Shown here piece by piece: positions 1 to 11,180 of a stretch of DNA of 64,000 nucleotides. Every line of letters starts with the position of its first letter. Within the stretch, counting starts at the first letter, position 1. The notes under the pieces are model-generated. The model searched no databases, was not told the origin of the DNA, and saw nothing but the letters and a program-made list of their open reading frames with translations. Origin of the DNA: Helichrysum umbraculigerum (taxonomy: Eukaryota > Streptophyta > Magnoliopsida > Asterales > Asteraceae). A program made the position numbers and the translations under genes. The DNA lies in the NCBI GenBank assembly GCA_949592205.1, contig CATIUR010000001.1, positions 63,878,559 to 63,942,558 on the forward strand. The letters run 5' to 3'.

Positions 1-5
1 TTTAA

Positions 6-620
6 ACTGCTTATCATCCACAGACAAGTGGTCAAGTGGAAGTGACTAATAGAGGGTTGAAGCGTATTTTAGAACGTTCAGTTGAAGGAAACCCTAAGAA
101 TTGGTCATACAAGTTGGATGATGCATTATGGGCGGCACGAACAGCATTTAAGTCGTCAGTTGGAACAACGCCTTATCGCCTTGTTTATGGAAAAGCTTGT
201 CATTTGCCTTTTGAGTTAGAGCATAAAGCATATTGGGCTTTACAGAAGTGCAATCTTGATGAGAAGTTAGCTGGAAAGGAAAGAATGGCACAGCTAAATG
301 AGTTGGATGAATTAAGAATAAATGCTTATGACAATTCGAGATTGTTCAAGGAGCGAACTAAGAAATGGCATGATGCTCGTCTTAAGTCGAACCATACATT
401 CAAGAAAGGTGATAAAGTTCTATTGTATAGTTCTAGATTACATCTGTTTCCAGAGACACGATGGACTGGCCCCTTTGTTGTTGACAAGGTTTATCCGTTT
501 GGAGCTGTTGATTTGCAAGGATATTCTGGAAAAACTTTCAAAGTCAATGGAAGTACAGTGAAGAAGTACTATGGTGATATAAGGGACTCCAAGCGTGATT
601 TGGAGATGGATTTGAACTAA
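6..620 (+). CDS. Ty3/gypsy integrase C-terminal part (partial, element A)
   Basis: This is the end of a retrotransposon pol polyprotein, the integrase that joins cDNA to the host chromosome. The frame reads TAYHPQTSGQVE at its start, the end of the integrase core with the glutamate of the catalytic triad, then GTTPYRLVYGKACHLP and the GPFVVDKVYPFGAVDL region of the C-terminal domain. These phrases are characteristic of Athila/Tat integrases. The frame ends at the TAA at 618-620. Directly upstream an in-frame TAA sits at 3-5 where a lysine codon is normal for the family, so the copy is probably broken by a one-base loss or a substitution. No chromodomain and no env-like frame follow. Confidence 0.85.
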   Translation, partial: TAYHPQTSGQVEVTNRGLKRILERSVEGNPKNWSYKLDDALWAARTAFKSSVGTTPYRLVYGKACHLPFELEHKAYWALQKCNLDEKLAGKERMAQLNELDELRINAYDNSRLFKERTKKWHDARLKSNHTFKKGDKVLLYSSRLHLFPETRWTGPFVVDKVYPFGAVDLQGYSGKTFKVNGSTVKKYYGDIRDSKRDLEMDLN

Positions 621-1962
621 GTGGTGAAGAAAGATGTCGAGCTTACCGACGTGATAAACAAAAGCGCTTTCGGGAGACAACCCGTTATTTTGTTAATTTG
701 TATCCTGTTTGATTGTTTTTGTTTTCAGGTTTGAACTTTGTGGGTGTGTTCTCTGGAAACCCTCACGAGACTACAACTCGTCCACTCGGGATACCGAGGG
801 GTTTAAAGGCTTATTGCATGTGCTAAATGCAATCGTGTTGCCTACGGAAGTGTGCTATTGTATTTTATTTTTGAATGAAGTCCTTCAAGCAATTTGCCTT
901 CAAATCAGGGGAGTTTTCTGTTTCACTTCTTTTCTATTCCCTTTATTTTTATTTTCTTTTGCAATGAGGACATTGCATGTTTCTAAGTGGGGGATGGGGG
1001 AAAAGAAGTCTAATTGTCCTTAATTTATGAATGGTAGCTATTGAAAAATATTGAGGTTAAGAGGCATTCTACGTGTTAGTCATTTTTCAACCCAAATTTT
1101 TGTTTTAAAATTGTTTTCTATGTAAAGTTTAGCAATCTTATAACATGCTTTGGGAATGCAAGGAATGAAATGAATTTAAATTTTAAATATTAGATAGTTC
1201 ATCTTATGATGTATCGATAGGCAATCTATATGAAGGTTGTTGAGCTATTAAGAAATTTAATGCATTTAAGTAGGGATTTATCCTGTGAGGATCTTTTAGC
1301 AAGGTATGACCTTAGTCTTAATTCTCGTATGATAGCGTGTTATAATCCATAATTTTTGGATCCTAATTATCATCATTTGGGAATATACTGGGTGTTGTCT
1401 CCTCTGTTGTACGAAAGTACAGACCTGGTTTCCGTCAGTATATTTGATATCAAAATAGATAAAAATAAATGAGTACAAAGGATTCATAAATTGAAAAACT
1501 AAAGCCAAGTTATGTCGCTCTGTTGTACTGAGGTAAAGACCTGTCACCAATGTCTTGGTTTGAAAAATGATTGATTTATTTGGATGTTCATTATTTAGAG
1601 AATTGTGACACATTATTTGTATGAGAGTATTTTGCTATAGAAAATCAGGGGTAAGGCCTGCTAGAATAATAATAAGTTGAGCTCAATTTCTGAAATTTAG
1701 ATTGTTTAAGTGGACAACAATATCGGTAATCTGAGTGAATTATCTTTTATGTGTAATAATAATATGTTAGAATGGCTTCCCATGTAGAGTTTCTTGATTG
1801 CTGAGTTTTAAGGTAGAATCGATTTTAAGATAAAAATTTAGTTTGTCGAATGCTGTGTAGTTTGTAAGTCCTTTTATGCATCATTTGCCGTTCATATTTA
1901 AAATTTTGAATTTTTGAGTCACTAGTCTACTTGAGGACAAGTAGGATTCAAGTGGGGATGTT
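621..1962 (+). other. 3' non-coding region and polypurine tract of element A
   Basis: No convincing reading frame is present. Two tract-like purine runs occur: AAGTGGGGGATGGGGG near 985-1000, and AAGTGGGGATGTT at 1950-1962 directly against the LTR. The second is the likely plus-strand primer. In Athila elements this interval may hold an env-like frame; here only short frames, mostly on the wrong strand, are seen. Confidence 0.6.
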
Positions 1963-3447
1963 TGATGAATGCTAAAATGTGCTATTTTATAGTGCTAATT
2001 ACCCCTTAGTTTGATTAATTTCTTATGCATTTGATTTGAATTCGATACTCATTTCGTTCATATTTGCATTTAGGAATTATTTGGAGCTCGAATCGGAAAA
2101 GAAGCTAAAAACGCGCGAGAATTGAAGAAAAGAAGTTAAAAATGAGAAAAGTGAAGAAGTTGGTCGAAAGCTCAAAAAGCTAGGAAAGAGCATCAATACG
2201 GCGTATGAAATCCATATGGAGTATGGATGAAGTGAGCCGGGCCGCCAGAAAACGCGGATTAAACCCATGGGCTTTGCAATCCATAGGGCGTATGGAATTC
2301 CATACGGCGTATGGATCGCTTCGGCAGAAAACCTAAAAAACTCATTTTGCCCTCATTTTTTAAACAACTCACCACACTTTGCTCCAGTCGATTTTCTCTC
2401 ATTCCAAACCCTAATTCCAGAGCTTTTGAAGGAGGAAGAGCAAGAAGATTGAAGGGTTTTCATTCGTTCATTCATTATTTTGATATTTCGGTTCGAATAC
2501 ACTTTTTATTTTCACTTGATTATGATTATGATGTTGAATTCGATTATGATTTTCTGTGATAATATGAGTGGCTAAGTTTTTAATACAATTGCTTAGATAA
2601 TAATACTCGGATGATGATTTGATTGTTGAGTTGCTAGTTAATATTGAATTTCATGAATGTTTATATGTTTATTCGAAGATCCATGTTTAATTGTTGAATC
2701 TTGATGATAACCTAGCGTGATGATCCATTGATTTATGATTGAGTTCTCTATTGATTGGTCATTATTGATGATTGTTGGTTTTAATTGATGATTATCACTA
2801 AATAGATTGAGTTTGATAGGCTAGGATCAATTATTGTTAAGAATTGGCAATGAATGTGATAACTAGTAATAGTTATAGACTTTGTTGATTCAAGTTATAA
2901 GGATAAATCATACAAACGGTGTAGTTATAATTCATAATGCAATTTGGTGGATAACGTTAAATTGAACTGTTAACAGGTTGAAAACAACTTTATATCTTTC
3001 TGAATTGTGTTTAATCAATTAATCCTGCAAAGATGGTTGATACATTTGTCATGTCACAATGAAGTTCATACATTAGCAATTCAATAAAGTGATAATAAAT
3101 TCTGAGGAAACTAGTCTAAGCAATTGTACTTCTTTTATCATTTGAATTAAATCTTTTATTTAAGTAATTATTTTGGTATTTCTTTATTTTATAATTAAGT
3201 TTTATTTAATAAATCATTTCTTTTATAATTGTTACTCAATTGTTCGATCGGAACTAAAATGTCCCCACTTTTTACTGCTTTAATTAATTGTAGCAATTTC
3301 CAACTTGTTAATATTGACATCCGTTCCCTGTGTTCGACTCGGACTTACTAAACTATACTATATATGATCAGGTATTCTTGCCTGTGTTGTGTGTAGTAAG
3401 TTAGGTATTTTCCATTTTAAAACTAAAACCCCGTTTACACGACATCA
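1963..3447 (+). repeat. 3' LTR of element A (1485 bp)
   Basis: It begins TGATG and ends CATCA, matching 5-bp inverted termini. It is preceded by the purine tract and followed by unrelated family-B sequence. AT-rich, no coding. It includes a short repeated phrase CCATAYGGMGTATG near 2190-2310. Confidence 0.8.
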
Positions 3448-3487
3448 CCAATCCAGCACAAGGGACGCATCCAGCATCATCATCTAA
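3448..3487 (+). pseudogene. Last codons of the family-B polyprotein
   Basis: The frame ends ...DASSIII then TAA at 3485-3487, matching the ...TTDASSIL and ...TTDASSII ends of the two copies in the array. Only about a dozen codons remain because element A inserted just upstream. Confidence 0.65.
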
Positions 3488-5100
3488 AGAAATGACTAAG
3501 TCGAGTTCTCGACTTTAAAAGAGCGCTTCTCGGGAGGCAACCCGTGTTTTTACATTTCTGCAATTTTACTTTCCAAGAAGTGACGAAATCTCCGACTATC
3601 TTTCACACTCGGATCATACAAAGCATGCTCCAGCCTGTAAGGAAGCATCAACACCCAAAGAATCGCATTTCCGACGTGTTCACACCTACGAGACCAATCA
3701 CAAGAAGACTTGATCAAGAATGCACCAAGCAAGATGGAGTCCGGCAGATGCAAACCAAGAACACTCCAACTACCGGGGAGTACTTCTATACCGTCTCTTT
3801 CATTCGTTATAAATATACCATATCCACTATGCTTATCACAAAGTGTGAGATTCAAACCCAAAACACACCACTAAAAGAATATGTCTTAGATGTTGGCAAA
3901 TACTAAGTGTGGGATTTTCCCCCAATCAGAGCTTAGAATAACATCGAGGACGATGTTCCTTTAAGTGTGGGATAGCAGTAGTTGCACTACTATAAAATGG
4001 ATAATGGTATACGCTTGATTCTAAAATCGTTGCTCTTTATAAGACCCTGCTTTCTCCAAAAAGTAAACAAAAATTTCAAAATTGAGTTAAAAATTTGTGA
4101 AAATGAAAAATTTTAGACAAAGAATGATTTACTTTAGGGAGGAAGGACAAATAAAATACAAATTCTTTTGAAAAATTAGTTTAGTAATCCCATAAAGAGC
4201 ATCGCATGACTAAGCACACAACAACCCAACTTTCGATTCGTGAGGTATCTTGAGCCATATTAAAAGCATTCACTTTTAATGCTTCCCTTTTTCGATTCTT
4301 GAGTGTGCCGATGTATGCGTTTAGAATCAGAACTTGCTCTTGATATACATTTCGAATCCAAATAGGTGAGTAAAAAGGAGATTGAATCACATCATTCTTA
4401 AACCCATCCATACACCCAAAAATGAAAATACGTTATCCATACCCTCTCAAAAGTATCCCTCAAACTTCATAGAAAGTTCCAAAGATGAAAGAAGAAGAGC
4501 TACAAGGATATGACGTTGAAAAAAAATCAAAAGAAAAGAATTCGAAGAAAAGAAAGTCAAATTGAGAAAAATGACTCCTACCAAGAATCATAAGAAAAGG
4601 GCGTCAATCCTCCGAAAAATTCCAGCTTTCCTCTTCACAAAAAAATTATTATTATGAAAAAACCAACACAACCCCCTCTCATATCACCAACACTCCACTC
4701 CAAAAACCCTACATCCCCTCTCCTAGAATGATTGTGGCTAGATCGACTTCACGCTCGCTTAAAAAGGTAACGATTTGATTCTCGATCAAGCCTATGACGA
4801 AAAACGATACATGACTGGCGTTCTGAGTGATTGACATGATAGAATAGGAAACCCTAAACACTTTGAGTGATTTGAGTGACCACCTTGAGAGGATCGCCTA
4901 GTCATGTATCCAAGGTCAAAGATCAAAAGCATGCTCCCAAAGATTACAACACTGCTTTTTCAAAGAACAAATATTTTATTTTTCCAAAACCCCCTTAGTA
5001 AAAAGTTCCGCCTTAAAATATTTCATTATCTGCTTACTTTTAACCATGATTGAAATTCGAGTTTGCTTGAGGACAAGCAAAGTTCTAAGTGTGGGATACT
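3488..5100 (+). other. 3' untranslated region of B'
   Basis: Non-coding; aligns by eye with 31382-32983 and 40299-41898 read in reverse. It carries the GAGCGCTTCTCGGGAGGCAA phrase just after the stop codon, several TAAGTGTGGGAT phrases and the terminal GCTTGAGGACAAGCAAAGTT motif before the LTR. Short frames here are not genes. Confidence 0.7.
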
Positions 5101-5718
5101 TGATATCGCGTAAAAAGTCACGTTTTTACTACCGATATCTCTCTCATTCTGGAATGATTCTTGGAATTTAAAACTCAAAACGGTACCAATCAATAGTATT
5201 ATGCCAAGATGGTCAAAACAAGGCTGCACGATCAAAATCAAGCAAAACGGATGAAAAACGAAGATTCCAAGCACGTTTGAAGATTCAAGGCATCAAAACG
5301 AGATTTCAAGACAAAATTGCTCATCACCAACATCCATCTCATCCAAGATGTTCGTTTTCAAATTACGAATCCAACAGAAGAAGAATCAACAAAAACGGAC
5401 GAAGAATGAAGATTCTAGGTACGCCGGAAGATCCAAACGATTCGTACGATACATCCAAAGATGGGGGAAATATTTTTGGGATATCTTTTCATTAAAGTCT
5501 TCGTTTTTAAATTACGAATCCAACGCAAAAAGAATCAATGCAAACGGATGCATAACGAAGAAAACACGCGCGAATTAAAAAACGAAGCAAAAGACGACGA
5601 ACCGGGGCGGGGGTGTGCCAACCGCCGCCGGCCACCACCCTGCCGCCACCGGCCATAGGGTGGGTGGTGCCGGCCACCTTCCCCCTGCCCCGTTTCTGCT
5701 TTTTGGTCCTTGCGCGTA

Positions 5719-5800
5719 CCTGGTGCACCACCTTTACATGTTTTTGGTACCCGGTGCACCACCTTTACATGCTTTTTGGTACCCGGTGCACCACCTTTTC
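5719..5800 (+). repeat. Three-copy promoter-proximal tandem repeat in the B' LTR
   Basis: The core GGTGCACCACCTTTACATG is followed by a TTTTTGGTACCC spacer and recurs three times just upstream of the TATA box. Other B LTRs carry one or two copies of the related GGTGCGCCTAC unit at the same place. Confidence 0.7.
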
Positions 5801-5851
5801 CACCCTTTGCTAATGTGTGCCTTGGAATGCTAACGTGATCCGAATTTCTCC

Positions 5852-5859
5852 TATAAATA
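5852..5859 (+). promoter_or_regulatory. TATA box of B' LTR
   Basis: TATAAATA inside the LTR. The same octamer occurs, in reverse, in the four other B LTRs (26285, 30666, 39551, 47754), which fixes the U3/R boundary and the transcription direction of the family. Confidence 0.65.
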
Positions 5860-7287
5860 GAAGCCCCAAGGCTTCATTTGAAGGTATCCCATATGCATTA
5901 GGCATAATTCTCTCTTTACTTTCTCATTCTATTTTCTTACTTCAAAATTAGTATTAGGCTAGTTAGGAAGCTTATTTAGAGTAGAACGAAAGCTAGGGAA
6001 CATCTTGTAATCTTTGGTGTACGCTTGGAGATACGCTTATTAATTTAAGTCTATTCCTTCTCGCTTTTTAATCCGGGTTCTTTCTATCCTATTCTATCTT
6101 AATTAAATATGTATGTTTTAATTATGCTAGAATCAGTTTGTGCCATGATTAGCGAGTAGATTACCATTGTATTTGTTATGATGTAGTTAGCATATATAAT
6201 TGTGGGATGACTTTAAATGTGTCGTGAAATAATATGATGGCCCCTATTCGACTGTTTACCTGGTATTGTGATGGAAATGCTTTCGAGCAAAGTACTAACG
6301 CATGGAAGCTGTTAACGACTGAAGGTAGTTGTATTATGGATCGACGTTATTGAAATGGAAACTTTATGAACGGACTTATCTTACGATTTTAAACCTAAAA
6401 CTTATAATCGCCTTTCGATTAACAAACGTGATTGTAACCTTGTAAAGAGGAGTCATGAACCTTAATACTTGGTCAATAGTTATCTGTGTAAAAACTATGT
6501 TTTTAATTGTTACGTCATGCAAGCATTATAAAATGCAATGTGATTACGTGGAATTGCCATGAGTATAGTACACTTCCAATCACAATGTACTTATCATGTA
6601 AACATCGCGAAACAATTAAATTCACAATGGAAACATCGGTAAGCGATTAAATACCTTGTGAACTACCATAGCATTTTCGGACATGGTCTGGGTTTAACTT
6701 TGTGCAAAAAGCCGTCAGCATTTTAAATTGCATTTTAATTAGATTAGTTTAGATTAGATTAGAGTAGGTAGGCTATATGTCACACCCCTAATTTCATGAT
6801 TTGCGGGAGCGACGATTTGGGTGTGACTAATCAATATACAAAGCACCAAAGTATAAGCAAACGACTCTACATGAGACGTTTATAAATATTACAAAAGTAA
6901 TACAAGTTTTGAGTTAAAGTTTACAACATAATAGCGAGTTCGCAAAAGTAGTTTTGAAGATTTTAATACATAACCATTATACAAAATATAATGCAGGAAA
7001 ATCTTCATGTCAAAATGGATGCATGCGACTCGTGAGTAGATAGCTTATCCTGAGGGCCATCCTACTACTGCTGATCACCTGAGAATACAACGCTAAAAGG
7101 GTCAGCTATAAAGCTGGTGAATCTCACAGGTTTAACATAAACATTGATGTGATCAACATGATAATTTGACGATAATAAAATGTTTCGTCTGAACAAGGAT
7201 TTAAATTAATAAACCAAACAATGATTTAAAACAATTAAGTTTTCTAAAACCATGATTTAACCAATTAAGGTTACTAAATAATGATTT

Positions 7288-7714
7288 GAACCAACGCAGG
7301 TTCCCCACACAATAATGAAACCAACGCAGGTTTTCTAATCAATGATTAAGCAATTAAGTTTTCAAAACAATGATGAAACCAACGCAGGTTTCCTAAACAA
7401 TGATTAAACAGTTTAGTTTTCAAAACACTGATGAAACCAACGCAGGTTTCGAAATAATGATTTTTAAACAATGGTGAAACCAACGCAGGTTTCGTAACAT
7501 TGAACAAACCAACGCAGGTTTTAGAACAACATTAAATTTAACAATGATGAAACCAACGCAGGTTTCGTAATATTGAACAAACCAACGCAGGTTTTCGAAC
7601 AATATGAAATTTATCCATGATGAAACCAACGCAGGTTTCGTAATATTGAACAAACCAACGCAGGTTTTTGAACAATAATAAATTTAACCATGATGAAACC
7701 AACGCAGGTTTCGA
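7288..7714. repeat. Eleven-copy ACCAACGCAGGTT interspersed repeat (left LTR)
   Basis: The 13-14 bp core ACCAACGCAGGTTT recurs 11 times at 28-60 bp intervals. In the rightmost part two cassettes alternate (GATGAAACCAACGCAGGTTTCG and GAACAAACCAACGCAGGTTTT). The same array occurs in the right LTR at about 12555-12981. Confidence 0.9.
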
Positions 7715-8285
7715 AATATCGAAATTTAACAATGATAATCAAGACCAAATAATGGTAGTCAAACAATGTAACTAATATAGTCATCTGAACTAAATAATCA
7801 TTTAATTCCTTGAGTTAATTCTCAAATTAACTAATCAAATAACATATGATCACGAAAACATGTAAGCATTGTATCTCACCCCAATATTTAAAAACAGTAA
7901 AAATGGGGCTGTGAGACTCACCTGAGCCTATCCGAGCAATGAATATATCCTACGTGGAATAGACAACCTCTGAAATCCCTTAGAGTCCTAAACACGCGAG
8001 ATTCTAATGAGCATTTGATTGTATAATCTTTATTTGTATTAATATGTATTCGGTCGTATTATATCCAATTGTTTAAGTTTGTATTTCCGTTTCAAAGTTT
8101 GTAAAAATGTACTGCCCGTTGGTAACGACTCGAGATTGCATTTCCTAAATATAATAGTGTTTATTTCATGATTACATAACTCGTATTTTGTTTTATCAAT
8201 TTGATTTATATTCATTCTTAAGTATAAAATTGATATTTAGTGAAATTAGGTTTGTTTGAAAATGTTTAAGCCCTGACAGAAAGGG

Positions 8286-8575
8286 GAATCCGCCGGATTC
8301 GTGATGAATCCGCCGGATTCAGAAATGTTATAGAGGATCCGCCGGCTCGTGGGTTGGATCCGCCGGATCGGTGACACAAGTGGAGAATCCGCCGGATCAC
8401 TAGATGGATCCGCCGGATCCTTGTTTGATTAATAGAACGCGCCGGGTACAAAAGGGACGCGCCGTGTTCTTTCGTTTTTCAAAAGGACGCGCCGGGTCCT
8501 TATGGACGCGCCGTGTGGATCGTGATTCTGGGTAGGAATCCGCCGGATTCACCTTGAATCCGCCGGATTCAAAGG
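8286..8575. repeat. Cluster of GC-rich dyads in left LTR of element C
   Basis: Repeats of GAATCCGCCGGATTC and GGATCCGCCGGATCC, each a perfect 7-bp arm palindrome around a central C, plus GACGCGCCGGGTC-like variants. They stand out against an AT-rich LTR. The matching cluster in the right LTR is at about 13553-13842; two of its CCG sites have become TCG or CTG-type variants. Confidence 0.85.
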
Positions 8576-9394
8576 TCTGGTTCGAGTTTGTTCGTACGAT
8601 AACTTAACAAAACAAATTTTAAATCCAAATTCCGCATACACTAACTCGATATAATGTTATTACATGATTATATAAGTATTGTAAACACTAAATTAAAGCA
8701 AAGTTTAAAGTTTCCTTACGAGTTTGAAAACGAAGATGTTGATGATGATACACGGGTAATGATAGATTCGATGATGATGATCACTGATTATGTTTATGAT
8801 GTTGCTGTGATGTTGTTGTTTTGTTATTGAAATGAAATCGAAAGAAGAGAGGGAGAGACGAGAGCCGAGAGGTAGAGACTATGTGTGCGTGTGTATGAGA
8901 AATAATTGAGGTCGGTTGATATAACCGGCCTCAATTATTGAGGTGGGTGGGTATTTCCGACCCGTGTTCGCGTACCCGATCGTAAAGTAGTATAATACTT
9001 TAAAATGATAATTTCCTAAAAATGAATTCATATATACTTTTCATTGAAGTATTTTATAAAAATACTTTTAGTGAGTTATAAAAATATAACTTTGTTCCAA
9101 CTTACTTTGACGGATAGTTTTCAATATCCAAAATGTATTTAAAACCTCAACCGTGTAAATAATTATTATTCTCGTCAATAATTCATTATTTAAAAATGTT
9201 TTTCACCAACGTCCGTATTTGAGATTACGCGTTCCATTGGATTCGTTTGTACGCGATATTTATTTATTAATTGTATTATATATATATAAATACATATATA
9301 ATATTCGGATACTTTTGTTTTAACACGTACCGAGTACGAGTAATTAAAGTTTAAATTGGCCCCTAATTTTGGCCCTTTTTGACCGGGTGTCACA

Positions 9395-10061
9395 TTCTCC
9401 CCTTGTTAGGAGAATTTCGTCCCGAAATTCAAGTGAAACCTAGATTCGCGTGTTTCTAAGGCCGACTATGTGATATGTCTAATACTAAGACATCCGATTT
9501 ATCCTTCTCCCCTTGTTAGGCTTAAACCTACTGATCTCAATGAATAATGGAGAAGTCCGAATCTTTACCCGCCCGTTACCTACATAACAGGGTCGGTCCG
9601 TCTTACCAAGTGTCACTATGATTTGGATTTATAATCCCCCGAATTCAATGAGTTCCTATGGTTTTCTTATAGTTCAATGTAACTATCAACACTGACATAA
9701 TGTACACATGCCCTATATTAACAAATATAGTGTTTCGATTCTTATCCAATGTTTTGTCACTAACGTGATAACCATGTTCCGACTAGATCACCGCAGTGAT
9801 AATCAATTTATATGCCACAACATGCATGCCTAGCCATATACTGTTTTAGCTAATCGAATACTGTAGCACATATTTTCACTGATACATTCATGTTTATGAA
9901 AACGATGAGTTTCCTGCAACAATGATTCCAACAAGATGGCCTATTCGCCTATGTATATCAATAATGATATCTCAATTACCGCTCTAGAACAAAAAGCCTA
10001 GCCATTGAATTCTAAAGTGTAATTACGTTCTACACTTCCTGATTCGATTAACCACAATTTG
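9395..10061 (-). other. 3' untranslated region and polypurine tract of element C
   Basis: On the - strand AACAAGGGGAGAA abuts the 3' LTR (9395-9407) and is the likely plus-strand primer. The remainder shows no coding frame and no trace of pol. Confidence 0.7.
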
Positions 10062-11180
10062 CTAATCTAATTGTATATTTATCATCAAAGAATAGAATAG
10101 ACATGACGCACAATCGTACGTACCAGTGTCAGGGTCTGCTTGAGCGTCCTTAGCTCTCAGTACAAAGAACCTTCCTTTGGCAGTGTTGGTGTTTTTCAGC
10201 TTGGGGCAGTCATTCCGGTAGTGTCCCATTACACCACATTCAAAACAAGCTTTTACTCGGCAATCTTTTGCAAGATGCCCAAAACGCTTGCACTTATCAC
10301 AGGGGTCGCCAAAAGGTCCATCATGATGGCGTTTGCACTTTGAACAGTAGGGTTTTGTTCCATAGTATTCCTTCTTGTTTTCTGTTCCAGATCCAGATCC
10401 AGAGGCATTAACTTTGGTGGTTGTAGGCTTCTTGGTAGTCGAACTCTGGTTGCCAGGGTTTCCCTCAGATTTCCTTTTGTTGTCCTTACTTTCCTGGACA
10501 ACCTGTGCCATGAGGCTATGAGCCATACGAACGGCACCCTGGATGGTTCCTGGTTTGGAAGCAGTCACCATCCCTCTGATACTTGCAGGGAGTCCCCAGA
10601 TGTACCTCTCCACCCTTTTGTACTCGGGGTTGACCATTGTTGGGCATAAGAGAGCTAGTTGGTGGAAGCGAGTAGTGTATCCAGCTATGTCATTGCCGCT
10701 GATAGAGTGATTCCAGAACTCTGTTTCCAGCCGTTGGATCTCTTCCCTAGGGCAGTACTCTTCGGTCATCATCCTTTTCAGATCATCCCAGGGAAGTTTG
10801 TAAGCCTCATCGACACCCACCGTCTGGGCATAAGTGTTCCACCAGGTGAGTGCACCCTCCAGTAATGTGCAGATAGAGTACTTTACCTTGCAGTCCTCCG
10901 GGCAGTTGCAGATACGGAAGACAGACTCCATCTTCTCAATCCACTGCAGTAGACCGATGGCTCCTTCCGTACCTTTGAAAGTAAGAGGGTTGCAATTGAG
11001 GAATTCTTTGTAGGTGCAGGGTTTTGGCACCGGAGCGTCGTTGTTGACTTCTGTGCTCCTCGGGTTTGGTCCAGATCCGCTGGTGGGAGGAGGTTGTTGT
11101 GCAGCCAGTGCTTCAGTCACTCGCTGGTTGATGAGTCGTTCTAGTTCAGCATTTGTGAAGGATTTTCGTTTTGGAGGCAT
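10062..11180 (-). CDS. gag protein of element C (372 aa)
   Basis: Capsid/nucleocapsid protein of a Ty3/gypsy retrotransposon, which packages the element's RNA in cytoplasmic particles. Residues about 60-225 form the retrotransposon gag domain (LTWWNTYAQTVG, then a YTTRFHQLALLCP block). Two CCHC zinc knuckles (C-x2-C-x4-H-x4-C) lie at residues 294-307 and 312-325, after a basic, Gly/Ser-rich linker. The start is the first ATG, followed by a basic N-terminus (MPPKRKSF). The frame ends at the place where chromovirus polyproteins pass into the protease: GRFFVLRAKDAQADPDTG matches that junction, and then the family similarity stops. Pro-pol therefore appears to have been deleted from exactly this point. 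The frame is intact, as expected for a recently mobile copy. Confidence 0.9.
   Translation of the reverse strand: MPPKRKSFTNAELERLINQRVTEALAAQQPPPTSGSGPNPRSTEVNNDAPVPKPCTYKEFLNCNPLTFKGTEGAIGLLQWIEKMESVFRICNCPEDCKVKYSICTLLEGALTWWNTYAQTVGVDEAYKLPWDDLKRMMTEEYCPREEIQRLETEFWNHSISGNDIAGYTTRFHQLALLCPTMVNPEYKRVERYIWGLPASIRGMVTASKPGTIQGAVRMAHSLMAQVVQESKDNKRKSEGNPGNQSSTTKKPTTTKVNASGSGSGTENKKEYYGTKPYCSKCKRHHDGPFGDPCDKCKRFGHLAKDCRVKACFECGVMGHYRNDCPKLKNTNTAKGRFFVLRAKDAQADPDTGTYDCASCLFYSLMINIQLD

Larger units (their letters stand above)
1..3447 (+). mobile_element. Element A: 3' part of an Athila/Tat-type Ty3/gypsy retrotransposon
   Basis: The 5' part lies outside the window. Visible in order are the integrase C-terminal coding end (to 620), a 1.34-kb non-coding stretch, a purine-rich tract and one LTR. 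The motif TTGAGGACAAGTA just before the tract also precedes the family-B LTRs below and is typical of Athila-lineage elements. The right edge abuts the last codons of a family-B reading frame, so A appears to have jumped into B'. The expected target duplication on the right would be CCAAT (3448-3452); its partner is outside the window. Confidence 0.85.
5101..6772 (+). repeat. B' LTR, 5' portion
   Basis: Starts TGATATCGCG at 5101, like the outer end of the other B LTRs. It contains GC-rich CCGCCGGCC sequence (5600-5660), a three-copy 30-bp tandem repeat (5719-5800) and a TATAAATA box at 5852-5859. It is interrupted at the CTATA target site by element C and resumes at 14667. Confidence 0.8.
6778..9394 (-). 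repeat. 3' LTR of element C
   Basis: 2617 bp; begins TGTCACACCC and ends GGGTGTCACA on the + strand. It is the 3' LTR because the element reads leftwards. It contains the ACCAACGCAGGTT repeat array, a cluster of GC-rich dyads and an AG-rich stretch near 8830-8880. Confidence 0.9.

Noticed and set aside
1296..1613. 105-residue - strand frame in element A as a possible env-like gene
   Set aside because: Wrong strand for the element, no signal or membrane segment, AT-rich chance frame.
1..3447. Element A as the helper for family B
   Set aside because: Both look Athila-like, but their LTR termini differ (TGATG/CATCA against TGTTGA/TATCA) and no shared primer site can be checked, so there is no support for a helper link.
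3544..3906. 120-residue frame in the 3' region of B' as a gene
   Set aside because: The equivalent regions at 32.6-32.9 and 41.5-41.8 kb do not keep the frame, and it lies after the polyprotein stop.
7288..7714. CRISPR-like evenly repeated ACCAACGCAGGTT units
   Set aside because: Spacing is irregular, spacers are related to each other, the array lies in both LTRs of a plant retrotransposon and no cas gene is present.
10140..10343. + strand frames at 10140-10343 and 10659-10865 opposite gag
   Set aside because: Antisense shadows of the element C gag frame.
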